A DNA stretch of 64,000 bases from Macrotis lagotis (GCF_037893015.1 NC_133658.1:254267826-254331825); one strand, 5' to 3'. Counted from the stretch's first letter, positions 43,296 to 55,175 are shown. Translations and numbers: made by a program. Notes: generated by a model not told the origin, from the sequence alone.

Positions 43296-44214
43296 CAATA
43301 AGACTCAACATATTCCTACAACAAATCATTTAAATAGAGCTAATAGCATCACCTGAACAGAAAAAATGGCAAAGATTCTTTAGGGGCAGTCCTGGTTTCA
43401 GTGAAGCCCAATTTCCTTTTTTTTGTACTTGGCCAAGGGCCTACTCATCTACAAGTTTTTCCCACACGTAGAAATCCCACTAACAGTCATATAATCTTGT
43501 TGACTTAACAAAGGGTCACTGGTGAAATGCATGCAAATAGGGGCAAACCTTCAGCCACAAGCTTCTAATGACAAGAGAACTTTGATCTGCATTTGCAAAA
43601 CAAACTTGTGCACAGGTTATCTTGATCCATGACAGTTGATGGATCATAATGAAGGGTGCCATTTAAAGAAGCATGCAATTCTCAACATCATATCCCACAA
43701 CAGTGTTTGTCTATATGCTACATCCCTGGAGATAAACGGGAAATAATAATAATACAATGTAATTCCATGTAATATGTAATGTAATACAAGGTAATTCCAT
43801 GGAAACACAAGGAATTAGGATCTTTTTGGAGAAAAAAAAGGTTAAGAAAACACACAGCTGGAGAAAAAGGCAGAAAATGTTGGTTACCTTCAACTTTGAA
43901 TTCTTGTATCAAAGATCACAGTCATTCTGTTTCATATTATGTTTTGTATCCAGCTAAGGTGTGTATCTATCAGCTCTGAAAAAGATTTGCAAAACCATTT
44001 TTGAGAAAAAAAAATCACCTTTGATCTCTGTTACTTTTGCAACTCAGGTCACATTTTGTAAGTTTAATTGGCATCTCTTTATCTAAGCCAGGAAGTTTTG
44101 CCTAGGTCTGGGATTTCATTGGTGTAATCCCTAGTACTTTTGCACAATACCTAGCAGGTGGTCAATAAATATTTATGACAGACTACTCTTGGAGACTTCC
44201 TAGAGATAGAAAGT
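42736..44214. other. single-copy stretch with (TA)n
   Basis: No gene seen. Short repeated words 'ggtaattccatg' and 'aatgtaattccatg' occur at 43755-43800. 44110-44190 has a faint L2-tail look ('caataaatatttatga'). Confidence 0.45.
43246..43293. repeat. (TA)n microsatellite
   Basis: About 24 uninterrupted TA units in single-copy sequence. Confidence 0.96.
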
Positions 44215-44410
44215 CTCTACTAATGCAAATCAGTGACTGTTCTGGGACTTGGAGTCTTCTAACTTTGTGTGGGATGGGGCCCTGAGATACAAAGTGACTA
44301 GTACATAGTCAAATAGATAGTATGGGTCAAAGGCAGAGAGTTCAGTCTAAGTCTTTTAGCTCCAAAGTCACAAAGTCAGCCCTCTATCTACTATGCCTCA
44401 CTGTCTCTCA
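44215..44410 (-). mobile_element. Type-C SINE, copy 2
   Basis: 'actaatgcaaatcagtgact', 'cttggagtcttctaactttg', 'agttcagtctaagtctttta' and 'gccctctatctactatgcc'. A longer core than the 20795 copy. Confidence 0.6.
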
Positions 44411-45544
44411 AGCCATTCTGAATCACAGACAAAACTTATCCTGGCCATTTTGGAAGACAGATTCTATACCACATTTGCTTTTTTTTTTTTACCAGAAACA
44501 TAGATAATTAAATCCATCACTAAGATAAGATTTATTTGAAAGCAATTCAAAAAATTTGGAAATTTGGGAGTGTTGATATGACTGGGAGCATGACTTTAAA
44601 TGTGGCAGCACTCTCACTGCAGAACTGTCTTCATGCAAGCATAAACTTCCAAATCTGCAAAGGACTTTTGACCAAGTCTTCATGTCTTAAACAAAGGCTA
44701 TTGAGTCAATTTGCTCAGTTTCATACTAAGTTTCTCAACAGTACCTTAAAGAAACGTTCTGATACTTGATTCATGCAAATAGAAAAAGAAAATGCATTTG
44801 GGAACTTACATTTATTCTTGAGGATTCTATGAAGATATGATAAATATGAGCCCAGTTTCCTTCTTTATACTGATATAACCACTAAAGTCATGCAAATTCT
44901 TAAGACTCGGCGTATTTCCTTCCTGTTTTTCACAGATAATATGAACCAGCTCAAAAGTTCCCATTTTTCAATACCATTGCAATATAAGTAAAGACATAAT
45001 TTTAAAAGGTAATAAAAGGAGTGTTTTATCATTCAGTCTTTTAAATTTGTATCTCCCTTTTTATTGTAATTTTAATCATTGCACTATATTCACATTTTAT
45101 CAAAAGAGGGCTCAAAAATGTATATTTTAATTACATATTTGAATACATGGCTTAGAGATATTGGTGCAATTTGATTTCCTTATATATTTGACTCAGATAT
45201 TGCTTGGACTGATGATTGTTGATGTAGTTGTGTAAATCAGAAATTTATTTCAAGGACAGAAGTAGTATCTAATACTTCTACCGATACATTAGTACTTGCC
45301 TTTAAAAAGATCTTCAAGGGGGCATGCCTGTGCTATAGATATAGAGATCAATTTATATATGTGATATATATATATAGAGAGAGACCAAGATATATTGGGA
45401 TCTGTCCTTTCAAATATTTCTGCAACTGAAGACTTTTGTATGGAGTCTTCAACATGTACTATCTCTTGTGCTAAAGAATGTGTGTGGAGCAAATAGTGAG
45501 TGCTGCTTACTTATCTCCAAAAAGATGGGGTTGGCCTAGGTGAC
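44411..45544. other. single-copy stretch, no gene seen
   Basis: AT-rich. A TA/GA run lies at 45352-45384. Short antiparallel frames at 44489-44769 have no domains. Confidence 0.45.
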
Positions 45545-45735
45545 CTCAAAGATCTGTGGTACAAAGGAAAGAATCCTAGTTTGGGGGTGAAAAGACCCTA
45601 GTTTGACTCCAAGATATGTCTGCCTGGATGACCTTGGGTAAGTCACTTAATGCCTCCAAGCTTTAGTTTTCTCACATGTAAAAAAAAGTTGATCTAGAAA
45701 ACCATTAAGGTTTCTTCTTACTTTAAATACAAATT
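45545..45735 (+). mobile_element. MIR-type SINE
   Basis: 'ggatgaccttgggtaagtca', 'cttaatgcctccaagcttta' and 'gttttctcacatgtaaaaa'. Leads into the second tail-derived minisatellite. Confidence 0.8.
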
Positions 45736-45739
45736 AGGA

Positions 45740-46015
45740 GACAAGCTAAATGACCTCCAATGTCTGTCCTAGTTCCATATTGACAATCCTCTGATCTAGA
45801 AATCTGCAAGTGCCATATTTCTCCTATATTCCAAGGTCCCTTCCAAGTCTAACATTCTGTGTTTTTTGACATTCTACATTCTAAGTTCCCTCCCAGCTCT
45901 GATATTCTATTTTCTAAGGATACTCATAGTTTTAACATTGTATGATTAATATCTCTCCTAACTCTGACATTCCATGTTCTATCTAAGGCTAGTTCATCTT
46001 CAACATTCTATGATT
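45740..46015 (+). repeat. degenerate minisatellite from MIR tail
   Basis: Units of 'aggtcccttccaagtctaac' plus 'attctgtgtt' recur at about 25-31 bp: 45765, 45832, 45888, 45950 and 45980. Clearly related to 15690-16115. Confidence 0.7.
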
Positions 46016-46434
46016 ACTAAAGGGCAAGAGAGTGTTTATGGTTCTTCAGGAACATTTGTGGGCATGTGGTAAGCCAAGACCCTTGTTTCCTCTTTGCTGT
46101 TTTTTCAGAAATGTAAAGCCCATGAGTTCAATAAAAAAATGTTGAGATAGTCCCTTTTCCACAATATAATGGAGCAATTTCATTTAAATTGCAGAATGCA
46201 AGATGGTTAGGAAAGCTCCCCAGTGGCCATTTCTTTTCTGTCTTACCCTTATGTTAGGCAATCATCTATAGTACTTTCCCCCCCTAGATACATTTGATTT
46301 GACATAAATTGTCAAGAGGATAAAGTGAAAAAAGAATCAATTTACTGAAAGATCTTACAAAGAAAACCAGCTCTTGTCATGTTGATAGAAACACAAAAAC
46401 TGTTTGATTATAAAATGACAGCACTGCATTTCAA
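46016..46434. other. single-copy stretch, no gene seen
   Basis: Nothing assignable. Confidence 0.45.
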
Positions 46435-46660
46435 AATTCAATTTATTTAACTCTTATGAAGTACTTTCTATAGGTGCTAGAGACACAAACATTAAAACAA
46501 AATAGTCCCTGGCCTCAAGGAGTTTACATGAAACTACTGGGGTATATGATATGAACAACAGGAAAATATAAGGAGATATGAGAAAAGAGAGAACATAAAC
46601 ATCTGAAGGGAGGAAGGAGGGCAGATCAAAGAAACTTTGCAGAGAAGAGAGGAGAGTAGG
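46435..46660 (-). mobile_element. L2 3' end
   Basis: 'ggtgctagagacacaaacat' and 'agtccctggcctcaaggagt', then weaker sequence to about 46660. Confidence 0.7.
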
Positions 46661-46834
46661 CAGGGTGATACTCCAAGGCTTTCAGAAGCTTGATCAATAT
46701 GGCAGGATGACTTCAGTCCTAATAAAAAGCAATAGTTTGTGGCAATGTATTATTAACCTGCCCTTGAATGGATACAGAAGAATTGCTAAGGCAGAGGGTG
46801 TTTGTAAAGGTTTGCAAACGTTTACTATTAATAC

Positions 46835-47180
46835 ACAGCACTTCCCAACTCTGGGCAGTTTCACTGGCTGTCCCTCATGCCTGGGTCTCTTGCCCCTCCT
46901 CATCTCTGCCTCTCTCTGCTTCCCTAACTTCCTTCAAGTCTCAGCTAAAGTGGCATCTTCTACAAGAAGTCTTCCTTGTCCTTAAATTCAGTACTTCCCT
47001 CTGAGACTAACCCAGTGAATCTTGTATGTATCTTGTTTGTACATAGTTCTTTGCATGTTGTTTCCCTCATTAGATTATGAACTTGACAGCAGGGACTGTT
47101 TTTGACTTTCTCAGCATTCCCAGCACAGTATCTGGTATATATTAGGTGCTTTATAAATCCTTGTTCTCTTGAATTGACTT
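46835..47180 (+). mobile_element. L2 ORF2 end and 3'UTR
   Basis: 'actggctgtccctcatgcct', 'ccttcaagtctcagctaaag', 'tggcatcttctacaagaagt', 'tgtatgtatcttgtttgtac', 'cattagattatgaacttgac' and 'cagcacagtatctggtatat'. Well-preserved order. A 106-codon frame starting at 46665 runs into this copy and is not a host gene. Confidence 0.9.
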
Positions 47181-48509
47181 CATCCTGGTGCTACAAAATT
47201 TATAGGAAACTGAACTTGAACCAGCTGAACCAAATATCCATTTATGCCCCATAAGTCTCACATGTTCTTGTTATCAAAACAAAGTAAAACTACTGCAACA
47301 GAAAATAGACATAACAATTTAAAAGAGAGTGACTGTGAGGAGATTCAGTCTTTGGATATCTGATTGTTACTGCTGTTATTAAAAAAAAAAAAGACTGGAT
47401 TCAAACCCAGTTCTCCTTACTCCAAGGCTAGGTCTCAAGTTACTGACTTAGAGTATAGACTATAAGGTGTAAAAGCAAAGAAAGAACCATTCAACAGAAA
47501 GAGATTTGGGAACCTAGAACAACAGAGCTGGAATGGGCTTTAGAACATAGAAAACAGAATGTGGGAGTTTGTCTCATAGCTTCTTTTTCCATCCCCCATA
47601 GAGCCTTGCTTGTACAGAACTTTAATACTGGGTGAATTGAACTGAACTGAACCAAAAGGGATCTAAGAGGTCCTTAAGTCTAGGTCCTATATTTTAATCT
47701 TCTCATCAGTATTTCCACCCTGACTGATGTGATCTGCTGCCACATTAGGGACTCTGATCTCCCCCCTCCCCCTTTTATGAACTTGAGGAAAGAAGAAAAA
47801 GAAAAATTACTGTTTATGCAAAGGGTTTTATTTTTGAGGTACAACTTCCTGTTCAGTTATTGGGTTTGGGTACTTTATCATTGATCTCTCATCAGGAGAT
47901 TCTGTGATAGTCAAAAGAAGCAGTGAGCAAAAAGAAAAGCTTATAGCCACTGACATGTAAGAAAGAGTTGTGGGGGTGGGGAAGAACTTTTGAAGACCTC
48001 CCCCCCACCAGAGAAATATAGGAAAACACAGCTGGATATCTCACCATTAAAAAGAAATGTTTTTATTCTAGATTGCTGTGACACCCAACATGTGATAAAA
48101 GTTAAAAGAAATACTTTATATCTGTTATTCTTGTTTTTATTGTTTTACTTTGACCAAGAAGATACAAGGGTTTTCCAGACCAAAGCTCAAACCCTTGTTT
48201 AGGACACATCAAGTCACTTCTACCCTCTCTCCCACCCCATATATATTGATTGGCCATTTCTCCTAAGAAATGTATAATCATATTGTCAGATCTTTGAGAA
48301 GAGAAACAGAGGAAAAACTTGTGTAGCAGTAGTAGAATTAGATGAGTGCTCTAAACTTAAAACAAACATAAAATTTTAATTTGGGGGCACTGCTCTCTTT
48401 AGAATTGGGGACCAGACCTATGATTTAATTAGTACAGGAAAGTCTAGCATAAGAACACTCTCTTCCAGGGATCCTGATCTGCAACTTAAGAGTATTAGGA
48501 AGTTGGTGG
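47181..48509. other. single-copy stretch, no gene seen
   Basis: A short MIR-head echo lies at 47393-47430 ('ggattcaaacccagttctcc'). Otherwise unassigned. Confidence 0.45.
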
Positions 48510-48622
48510 CAGTGAATGACTACCCCTGGACCACACAGCCAGTATGTAACAAAAAGAGGATTTAAACCCAAATATTCCTTGACTCTAAGCTTAATTCTCT
48601 ATCTACTATCTATGCTGTCACT
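48510..48622 (-). mobile_element. MIR-type SINE fragment
   Basis: 'ccacacagccagtatgtaac', 'aggatttaaacccaaatatt' and 'attctctatctactatc'. Confidence 0.7.
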
Positions 48623-48834
48623 CATAAAAATTATTTCTTAATAAAAAAGTCTATAAGGCACAACTTACTGGAACAAAGAAAACTAAATCTATTTTACATA
48701 AAATGAAGAACAGCATTATTTTCCTCTAAATATCCAAACAAGAAATGAGTGCCTATTATCAGATTAAATAGTTTTGGTTTTTGAGGGGAGGGAGATACAG
48801 AATTGATTGTGTTTGCCCACTCTGAAATCAATCC

Positions 48835-49314
48835 CAAAGTAGGTTCAATAGAAACCAAGTGATTAACTATTGAATAACTATTGAATAAACTATCATATAA
48901 AAACAGAATGGAATATAATTTTGCTATAAAAAATGTCAAAAGTACAGTTTTAGAGAAACTAGGAAGACTTTTATGAACTGATGCTAATGAGGTGAGCAGA
49001 AGCAGGAGAGAAATTGCTATAATAACATTGTAAAAAAACAAACATTGAAAGACTTAATAACTCCAATCAAAGCAATGTTCAAACCACAATTCCAGGACCA
49101 GTGATGAAACATGTTACCAGTCTCCTAGTAAAAAGGTAGTAGATTCCAAACTCTGAATGAAATATGTTTTTCGACTTATACAATGTGGGAACTGATTTTG
49201 TTTTACTCCATATTTTTGTCACAAAGGTCTTTGTTATTGTTTTCTTTTTTTTTTGTTTAATTGGAGGAAATAAGAGGGAAAGAAAATAGGTCTTGTTTAT
49301 TATTGAAAAAAAAA
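48835..49314 (+). mobile_element. older L1, 5'-truncated 3' end
   Basis: 'gaatggaatataattttgct', 'gaactgatgctaatgaggtg', 'agcagaagcaggagag', 'tgcagtttacaaag'-like 3'UTR text, then 'gaggaaataagagggaaag' and a poly(A) at 49306-49314. Its tail is the target of the next L1. Open frame 48694-49041 on the other strand is antisense to it. Confidence 0.8.
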
Positions 49315-50470
49315 GTGATCTACAGAGGCAGAGCCAAGATGGTCATGAAAAGACAGTGACTCACCTGAGCTCTCCTCAAAACCCCTTTGAACAACTTTAA
49401 ATAATGTCATAAAACAATCCCTGGAGTGATAGAAACCATAAAATAACAGTACAAAATAATTTTCCAGGCAAAGACAAATTTAGAATTATGGAAAAGTCTT
49501 TTACATCTGGGTAAGACTGGAGCACAGTTCAGTGCAGTTCACACCAGCATAGACCCAGCCCCAGCAATCCAAGAGCAGATCTTAGAAGTCACTGAATCTG
49601 CAGTGGCAGCAGCTGCTTCCTGGAGCTCTCATAAAGATGGTATAGGGGTTTGAACCTATAGATGGAAAAGGGGTTGAATAACTGGTCGGAAAATAACAGG
49701 GATATCTTTTCTGGCACTAGGGGCAGGACTCTGTTTCTTTACCCATACTTAGATCTGGGTCATAGTCCTGGATGGTAATCCCAGGGTGAGGAGAAGCACC
49801 AGTACACCAAGAGTTAGAGGTTAGGATGGAGCAGAAAAATCTTATAACAGGTCCAGAGCAGAAAAGAGTGTCTCTGGACAGTCACAGAGTACAAACCAGG
49901 AGAATAGGAAATGCACCCCCCCGCCTTGGAAGCACTGAAATTTACAGGTCCTTAGAAATATCTCTGAAAATAGTTGCATAAAACCTCTGAAACTTGGAAC
50001 AGTGTGCTTTCTACCATGGAAGCAGAATCCCATTTTAGCAAAGAGTTATGAGTCAATAAATAGACTGGAAAAACAAGCAAACAGAAAAATTCTAACCATA
50101 GAAAGTTACCATGATAATAAGATCAAAACCACACTCAGAAGAAGATAGCAAAGTCATTGTTACAATATCCAAATCCTCCAAGAAAAATATGAACTACTTC
50201 AGGTCATGGAAGAGCTCAAAAAGGAGTTTGAAATTCAAATATGAGAAGTAAAAGAAAAATTGGGAGGAGAAATGAGAATGAGGGAATAAAATCATGAAAA
50301 AAAGTTAATGTTTTGATAAAGGAGAAACAAAAAATACAGAAGAAAATAACACCTTAAGAAACAAACTAGGTCAAATGGTAGAGGAAATATAAAAAAGCCA
50401 ATGAGGAGAAAGATGCTTTGAAAAAGCAAAATTTGTCAAATGGAAAATGAGGCACAAAAATTCACTGAAG

Positions 50471-50616
50471 TGGGGAAGCTAGGTGGCGCAGTGCATAGAG
50501 CACGGGCCCTGGAGTCAGGAGTACCTGAGTTCAAATCCAGCCTCAGTTACTTAATAATTGCCTAGCTGTGTGGCCTTGAGCAAGTCACTTAACCCCATTG
50601 CCTAAAATAAATAGAT
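50471..50616 (+). mobile_element. WSINE1-like SINE inside L1 ORF1
   Basis: 'gggaagctaggtggcgcagt', 'cacgggccctggagtcagga', 'gttacttaataattgcctag', 'aagtcacttaaccccattgc' and an AAAT-rich tail. Short flanks 'actgaag' at 50464-50470 and 50617-50623. Confidence 0.88.
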
Positions 50617-51926
50617 GAAGGAAAAAACTGAAGGAAAAAACTCTTTAAGGAGTAGAATTGGTCAAATGGAAAAAGAGATACAAAAGCTCATTGAAGAAAA
50701 TAATTCCTTAAAAATTAGAACTGAGCAGATTGAAGTTAATGATTTTATAAGAAATCAAGAAACAATAAAATAAAACCAAAAGAATGACACAATAGAAGAC
50801 AAAATGAAATATCTCATTGGAAAAGTAACTGGAAAATAGAACCAGAAAAGATAATTTAAAAATTATTGGACTACTTGAAAGCCATGATAAAAAAAAAAGA
50901 GCTTAGATATCATCTTCAAGAAATTATCAAGGAAAACTTCCTTGATAATCTAGAATCAGAAGGTAAAATAAAAATTGAAAGAATCTACCAGTCACCTCCT
51001 GAAAAAGATCCCAAAATGAAATCACCCAGAAATATATAGCCAAATTCCAGATCTCCCACACCTAGGAGAGAAAATTGCAAGTAGTCAGAAACATTTCAAG
51101 TATCGAATGGGATAGAGGGGAAATACATTTAACAGGGGTAACTGAAAAAAAAATTGAAGCTAATTTCTCTATTAAAGGCATCTTTTCTCAAATATATAGA
51201 AAACTGAGTCAAAAATTATAAAAATAAGAACCATTCCTCAATTTATGATTGATCAAGAGATATGAACAATTTTCAGATGAAGTAATCAAAACTATTTAAA
51301 GTCATATGAGACAGCACTCTAAACGTATTGATCAGAGGAATACAAATTGAAACAATTCTGAGTTATTACCTCATACCTATTAGATTAAGAGGACAGAAAA
51401 AAATGTTGGAGAGGATGTGGAGAAAATGAGACATCAATGCACTGTTGGTGGAGTTGTGAATTGATTCAATCATTCTTTAGAGCAATCTGAACTATAACCA
51501 AAGGGCTATTCTTTGGCATATTCTTTGACTTAACAATGCTAATATTACATCTATATCTAAAAAAAAGAATTTTTTTAAAGTGGGAGGGAGAAAGGACCTA
51601 TATGCACAGAAATATTTTTATAGCTTCACTTTTCTGGTGACAGGGAGATGGAAATTGTGATGATGCTTATCAATTGGAGAATGGCTGAGAAATTTTTCTA
51701 TGTGAGTTTGTTAGAATACTATTGTGGTATAAGAAATGATGAACTGACTGCTCTCAGAAAAACCTGGAAGGACTGACATGAGCTTTTACAAAGTGAAATG
51801 TACTGTGTACAAAGTAACAGTAATATTGTAAGATGATCAACTGAATGACTTATTCTCAGCAATACAAGATCTAAGACAACTCTGAAGGACTTATCTATCT
51901 CCTGAGAAAGAACTCATGGTGTCTAA

Positions 51927-52226
51927 TAATGTTTGTCCTTCATTTTTGAAGAAGACCACAACATGAGGGAGCTGATGCCATGACAAGCACATGAATTGGA
52001 TTTGAATGAAGGGGTGCTATGCTAAATCACCAGGCTCACTTTCTCCTCCAGAGATATCTGGGTCCAGTGGCTAGATATTTATCAGGATGGCTGAAGATGG
52101 CCTTGGATGCAAGGCAATCAGAATTAAGTGACTTGCCCAGCTCACACAGCTAGTAAGTGAGACTGGATTTGAACTCCTGTCCTCTTGACCCCAAGGCCAC
52201 TCTATCTACTGTGCCATCTAGCTGCC
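51927..52226 (-). mobile_element. Type-B SINE inside L1 3'UTR
   Basis: Full reverse copy from 'tgtttgtccttcatttttga' to head 'ccatctagctgcc'. Flanks 'catggtgtctaa' (51915-51926) and 'catggtgtttaa' (52227-52238) match at 11 of 12. Confidence 0.92.
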
Positions 52227-52375
52227 CATGGTGTTTAAATACAGATTGAAACATACTTTTTTAAACTTTATTTTTCATGTGTTTGGAGGGGGTTAGTTTA
52301 TGTTTTCTTTCAGAAATATGAATAAGATGTTTTGGATGATTACACATGTATAACCTATATATTGAATTGCTTGAC

Positions 52376-52531
52376 CTTTTTTTTTTTGGTTTTTGCAAGG
52401 CAATGGAGTTAAGTGACTTGCCCAAGATCACACAGCAAGGTAATTATTATATTCTGAGACCAGATTTGAACTCAGGTCCTCCCAACTCCAAGGCCAGTGC
52501 TCTATCCACTGAGCCACCTAGCTATCCCCCG
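52376..52531 (-). mobile_element. WSINE1-like SINE inside L1 3'UTR
   Basis: T11 tail, 'ttttgcaaggcaatggagtt', 'gacttgcccaagatcacaca', 'ctcaggtcctcccaactcca' and head 'gagccacctagctatcccc'. Flanks 'gcttgac' at 52369-52375 and 52532-52538. Confidence 0.9.
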
Positions 52532-52693
52532 CTTGACTTTTTAATGAGGTTAGGGAAAGAGGAAGGGAGAGAATTTGGACATTATAAAAATGAATGTCAA
52601 CAAAAATTTTACATGTAATTGGGGGAAAATAAAGTACTATGAATTCATTAAGATAAGAAAACAAAAACAACAATAGCAAAAAAGTGATTTACA

Positions 52694-53410
52694 CTGGTCA
52701 ATTGTTGAAGCTACCCAGAGAAATATTAAGATTAGAAAGCAGAGAGGAAATTGGCTTTGCAGAGACTTTAAAACTGGAACCTAAGGGTTACAGAGTAAAA
52801 GGTGTTATAAACTAAGAATAAAATCTTCTGTGCTATTGAGGTTTTCCTCTTCATTTTTCTGAAAAAGATGTACTTAGAAGAACCAAACTTGACATTACCT
52901 CTGTTCTTATAACTTTTTCTGAAATAGACAATCCAGAATATGTGCCGTAGACTACTGAATCACAAGGAGTCAAAGTGTAAAAGAGATTATCATTCCTGCA
53001 CAAGTCCATCAGGTTTGTGGTTCCTTAAGAGCAGCAATGGTGATGATGTCATTTGAATAGTATTATTTGCCAGTGTTTTCTGTCTATGGAGTGAGAATTC
53101 CACTTTTTTAAAATACCTCTTATTTCCTACTAAGGATGCTAGAATAGAGCTTAGCTTGCTGGTTAATTATATGTGACACAGAACTGAGAAAAAGCATGTT
53201 TGGATGTCTTTAGAGTATCAATTATGAGATCAGTGTATAATTCACTAATTAGTGCCAATGTCCTATTACTCCTTACCAAGGGAAACTGCTAAAGAATCAC
53301 AGTTACTACAAACATAAAGTTATCACCATTTGTGACTGAATGTTCTGAACTTGAGGAATCTGTGAAATAAAGGCCATTATACCCAACTGTGCAGGCACAG
53401 TCACACAGAA
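52694..53410. other. single-copy stretch, no gene seen
   Basis: Nothing assignable. Confidence 0.45.
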
Positions 53411-53582
53411 AGCAGGTAAGTGACATAATGGAGAGAATACTGGGCTTGGAGTCAAGAAGACCTGGGTTGGAATCCTGATTCAGACATTTATTATGCCTCA
53501 GTTTCCCCATCTATTAAAAAAGGGAGGAGGCCAGACTTGATGGCTTCTAAGTGTCCATCTAGCTTGGTACCCATAACCTCTG
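53411..53582 (+). mobile_element. MIR-type SINE, cluster copy 1
   Basis: 'gcttggagtcaagaagacct', 'gggttggaatcctgattcag' and 'gcctcagtttccccatctat'. Lacks the 'cttactagctgtgtgacc' segment. Confidence 0.85.
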
Positions 53583-53589
53583 ATTTAGA

Positions 53590-53735
53590 GCATATTGGAG
53601 CAGGACAAGTGCTGGACTTCGGAATCAAAAGTCCTAGTTTAATAATTTTGTGAGCTTGAGTGGGTACAACCTCTCTGAAATTCAGTTTTATTATCTAAGA
53701 AATGGGAATAATTATAATACTTGTACTACCTTAGC
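53590..53735 (+). mobile_element. MIR-type SINE, cluster copy 2
   Basis: 'agtgctggacttcggaatca', 'acctctctgaaattcagttt' and 'atgggaataattataatact'. Confidence 0.75.
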
Positions 53736-53737
53736 AT

Positions 53738-53890
53738 CATAGATTTGGAGGAAGAAGGATCCTTAATAGTGATCAAATATAGCATCTTCATCTTTCATTT
53801 GAAGAACCTGAAATTCAGTATTGAAATGACTTGCCCAGGATTACACAGGTAGTAAAACAATAGAATCTGAACTCAAATTCTCTTTCTTCA
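53738..53890 (-). mobile_element. MIR-type SINE, cluster copy 3
   Basis: 'atcatagatttggaggaaga', 'tgacttgcccaggattacac' and 'tctgaactcaaattctcttt'. Confidence 0.75.
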
Positions 53891-53896
53891 AATTCA

Positions 53897-54130
53897 ATGA
53901 GGGAACTAGGTGGTACCTGGAGTTAGGAAAATCCAAGTTGAAACCTACCTTCAGATGCTTCCTAGAAAGGTGACCCTAGGCAAGTTACTTAATGTCTGTC
54001 TCAGTTTCCTCAATAGTAAAATGGAGCTGATAATAATACTATCTCCCAGAGGTGTAGTGAGAAGCAAATGAAATTATATTTGTTAAGTGCTTAGAACTGT
54101 GTCTGACCCAGAGTAAGTATTGAACATGTC
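53897..54130 (+). mobile_element. MIR-type SINE, cluster copy 4
   Basis: 'gggaactaggtggtacctgg', 'gtgaccctaggcaagttact', 'tctcagtttcctcaatagta' and 'agcaaatgaaattatatttg', ending 'agagtaagtattgaaca'. Nearly full length. Confidence 0.85.
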
Positions 54131-54914
54131 CCAATTTCCTTCCTTTCTAAAGTATAATGACACTTGCTGCAAAGATTTGTTTTGAGGTGAGAGAATGCTT
54201 CATAAAGTTCTAGCTAAATGTGAGTTTTTATTATATTTAAAATTTTATAATACTGGTACTCACAAAAATGTATTGTAGGGGACTCAAGTATATGATAGAT
54301 CAAATTATATAATAGTATTAGATAAAAATACTGAGTACACATGCTTCTGAAGTTTCAGGAGGGTTATAACAAAAGCAACATTTTGTTCTGAGATAAAAGG
54401 CTTGGAAAAAGATTTCAGTCTAATATTTGATACTTTGAATTATTCTAATTGAGCACAATTCGATTTTGCTACAGTTCAGATAACTCTCCCCTATCTATCA
54501 TGCAGCAAGCAAGACACTGGAGACCACAAGATTTCTAAAATAGCAACAACAGGCAAGAAAGCACTCTAAACAAACCACAGCTCACTCCCTCATCATTCTG
54601 CAACTTCATCACAGCCTTGGCTCACAGCCCCTGCCAAAAGGCAAGGTTAGTCACAAGTCAGGAACTTGAAAATAAGTTTTTAACAGAATGGAAATATAAA
54701 AAAATCAATACTTGCTGCTGGAACAAATTCAAACTTTGGAAAGAAATAAAGAAATTATAGCAATAATGAGAAGATTCAAAATCAGTTCAAGAAATCCACA
54801 ACTCCTTTTTCTCTCTTTTTTTTTAAATCCAATAATCAGTAGAGGTCACTTGCAATTTATACAATTACAAGTATAATTTAGCTCTTGTTTAACCATTTTC
54901 TTTTATTATTCTCT
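54131..54914. other. single-copy stretch, no gene seen
   Basis: AT-rich. Nothing assignable. Confidence 0.45.
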
Positions 54915-54924
54915 AATTGTTTCA

Positions 54925-55175
54925 TAAACAGCTAGGTAGTGCAGTGGTTAGAATGCCAAGTCTACAGTCAGGAACTTCCTGAGTTCAAATCCATTCTCAA
55001 ATACTTACTAGCTGTGTGACCTTGGGAAAGTCATTTAATCTTGTTTGCCTCTGTTTTCTCATCCGTAAAATGAGCTGGAGAAGGAAATGGCAAACCTTTC
55101 CAGTATCTTTGCCAAGAAAACCACAAATGAGGTTACAAAGAGTTGGACATAAGTGAAAAACATCTAAACAATAAA
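54925..55175 (+). mobile_element. Mar1-type SINE, full length, TSD
   Basis: Head 'acagctaggtagtgcagtgg', 'actagctgtgtgaccttggg', 'gagctggagaaggaaatggc', 'tatctttgccaagaaaacca' and 'caaagagttggacataagtg'. Flanks 'aattgtttca' (54915-54924) and 'aattgcttca' (55176-55185) match at 9 of 10. Confidence 0.92.

Larger units (their letters stand above)
49325..52677 (+). mobile_element. L1 with intact 5' end, internally deleted
   Basis: 5'UTR starts 'gaggcagagccaagatggtc' and runs through 'gacagtgactcacctgagct'. ORF1 coiled-coil text (Lys/Glu-rich, about 50150-51110) is broken by stops and a SINE. From about 51165 the sequence jumps to the ORF2 C-terminal end ('tcctcaatttatgattgatc', 'ggagaggatgtggagaaaat', 'gcactgttggtggagttgtg'), so the endonuclease and reverse-transcriptase domains are gone. 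3'UTR resumes around SINEs to 52677. TSD 'aaaaaagtgatctaca' (49309-49324) versus 52678-52693 differs at one of 16 bases. Confidence 0.9.

Noticed and set aside
46665..46985. 106-codon plus-strand frame
   Set aside because: Its second half is the L2 3' coding end; the first part has no support.
48694..49041. 115-codon minus-strand frame
   Set aside because: Antisense to an L1 3' end; open by AT composition.
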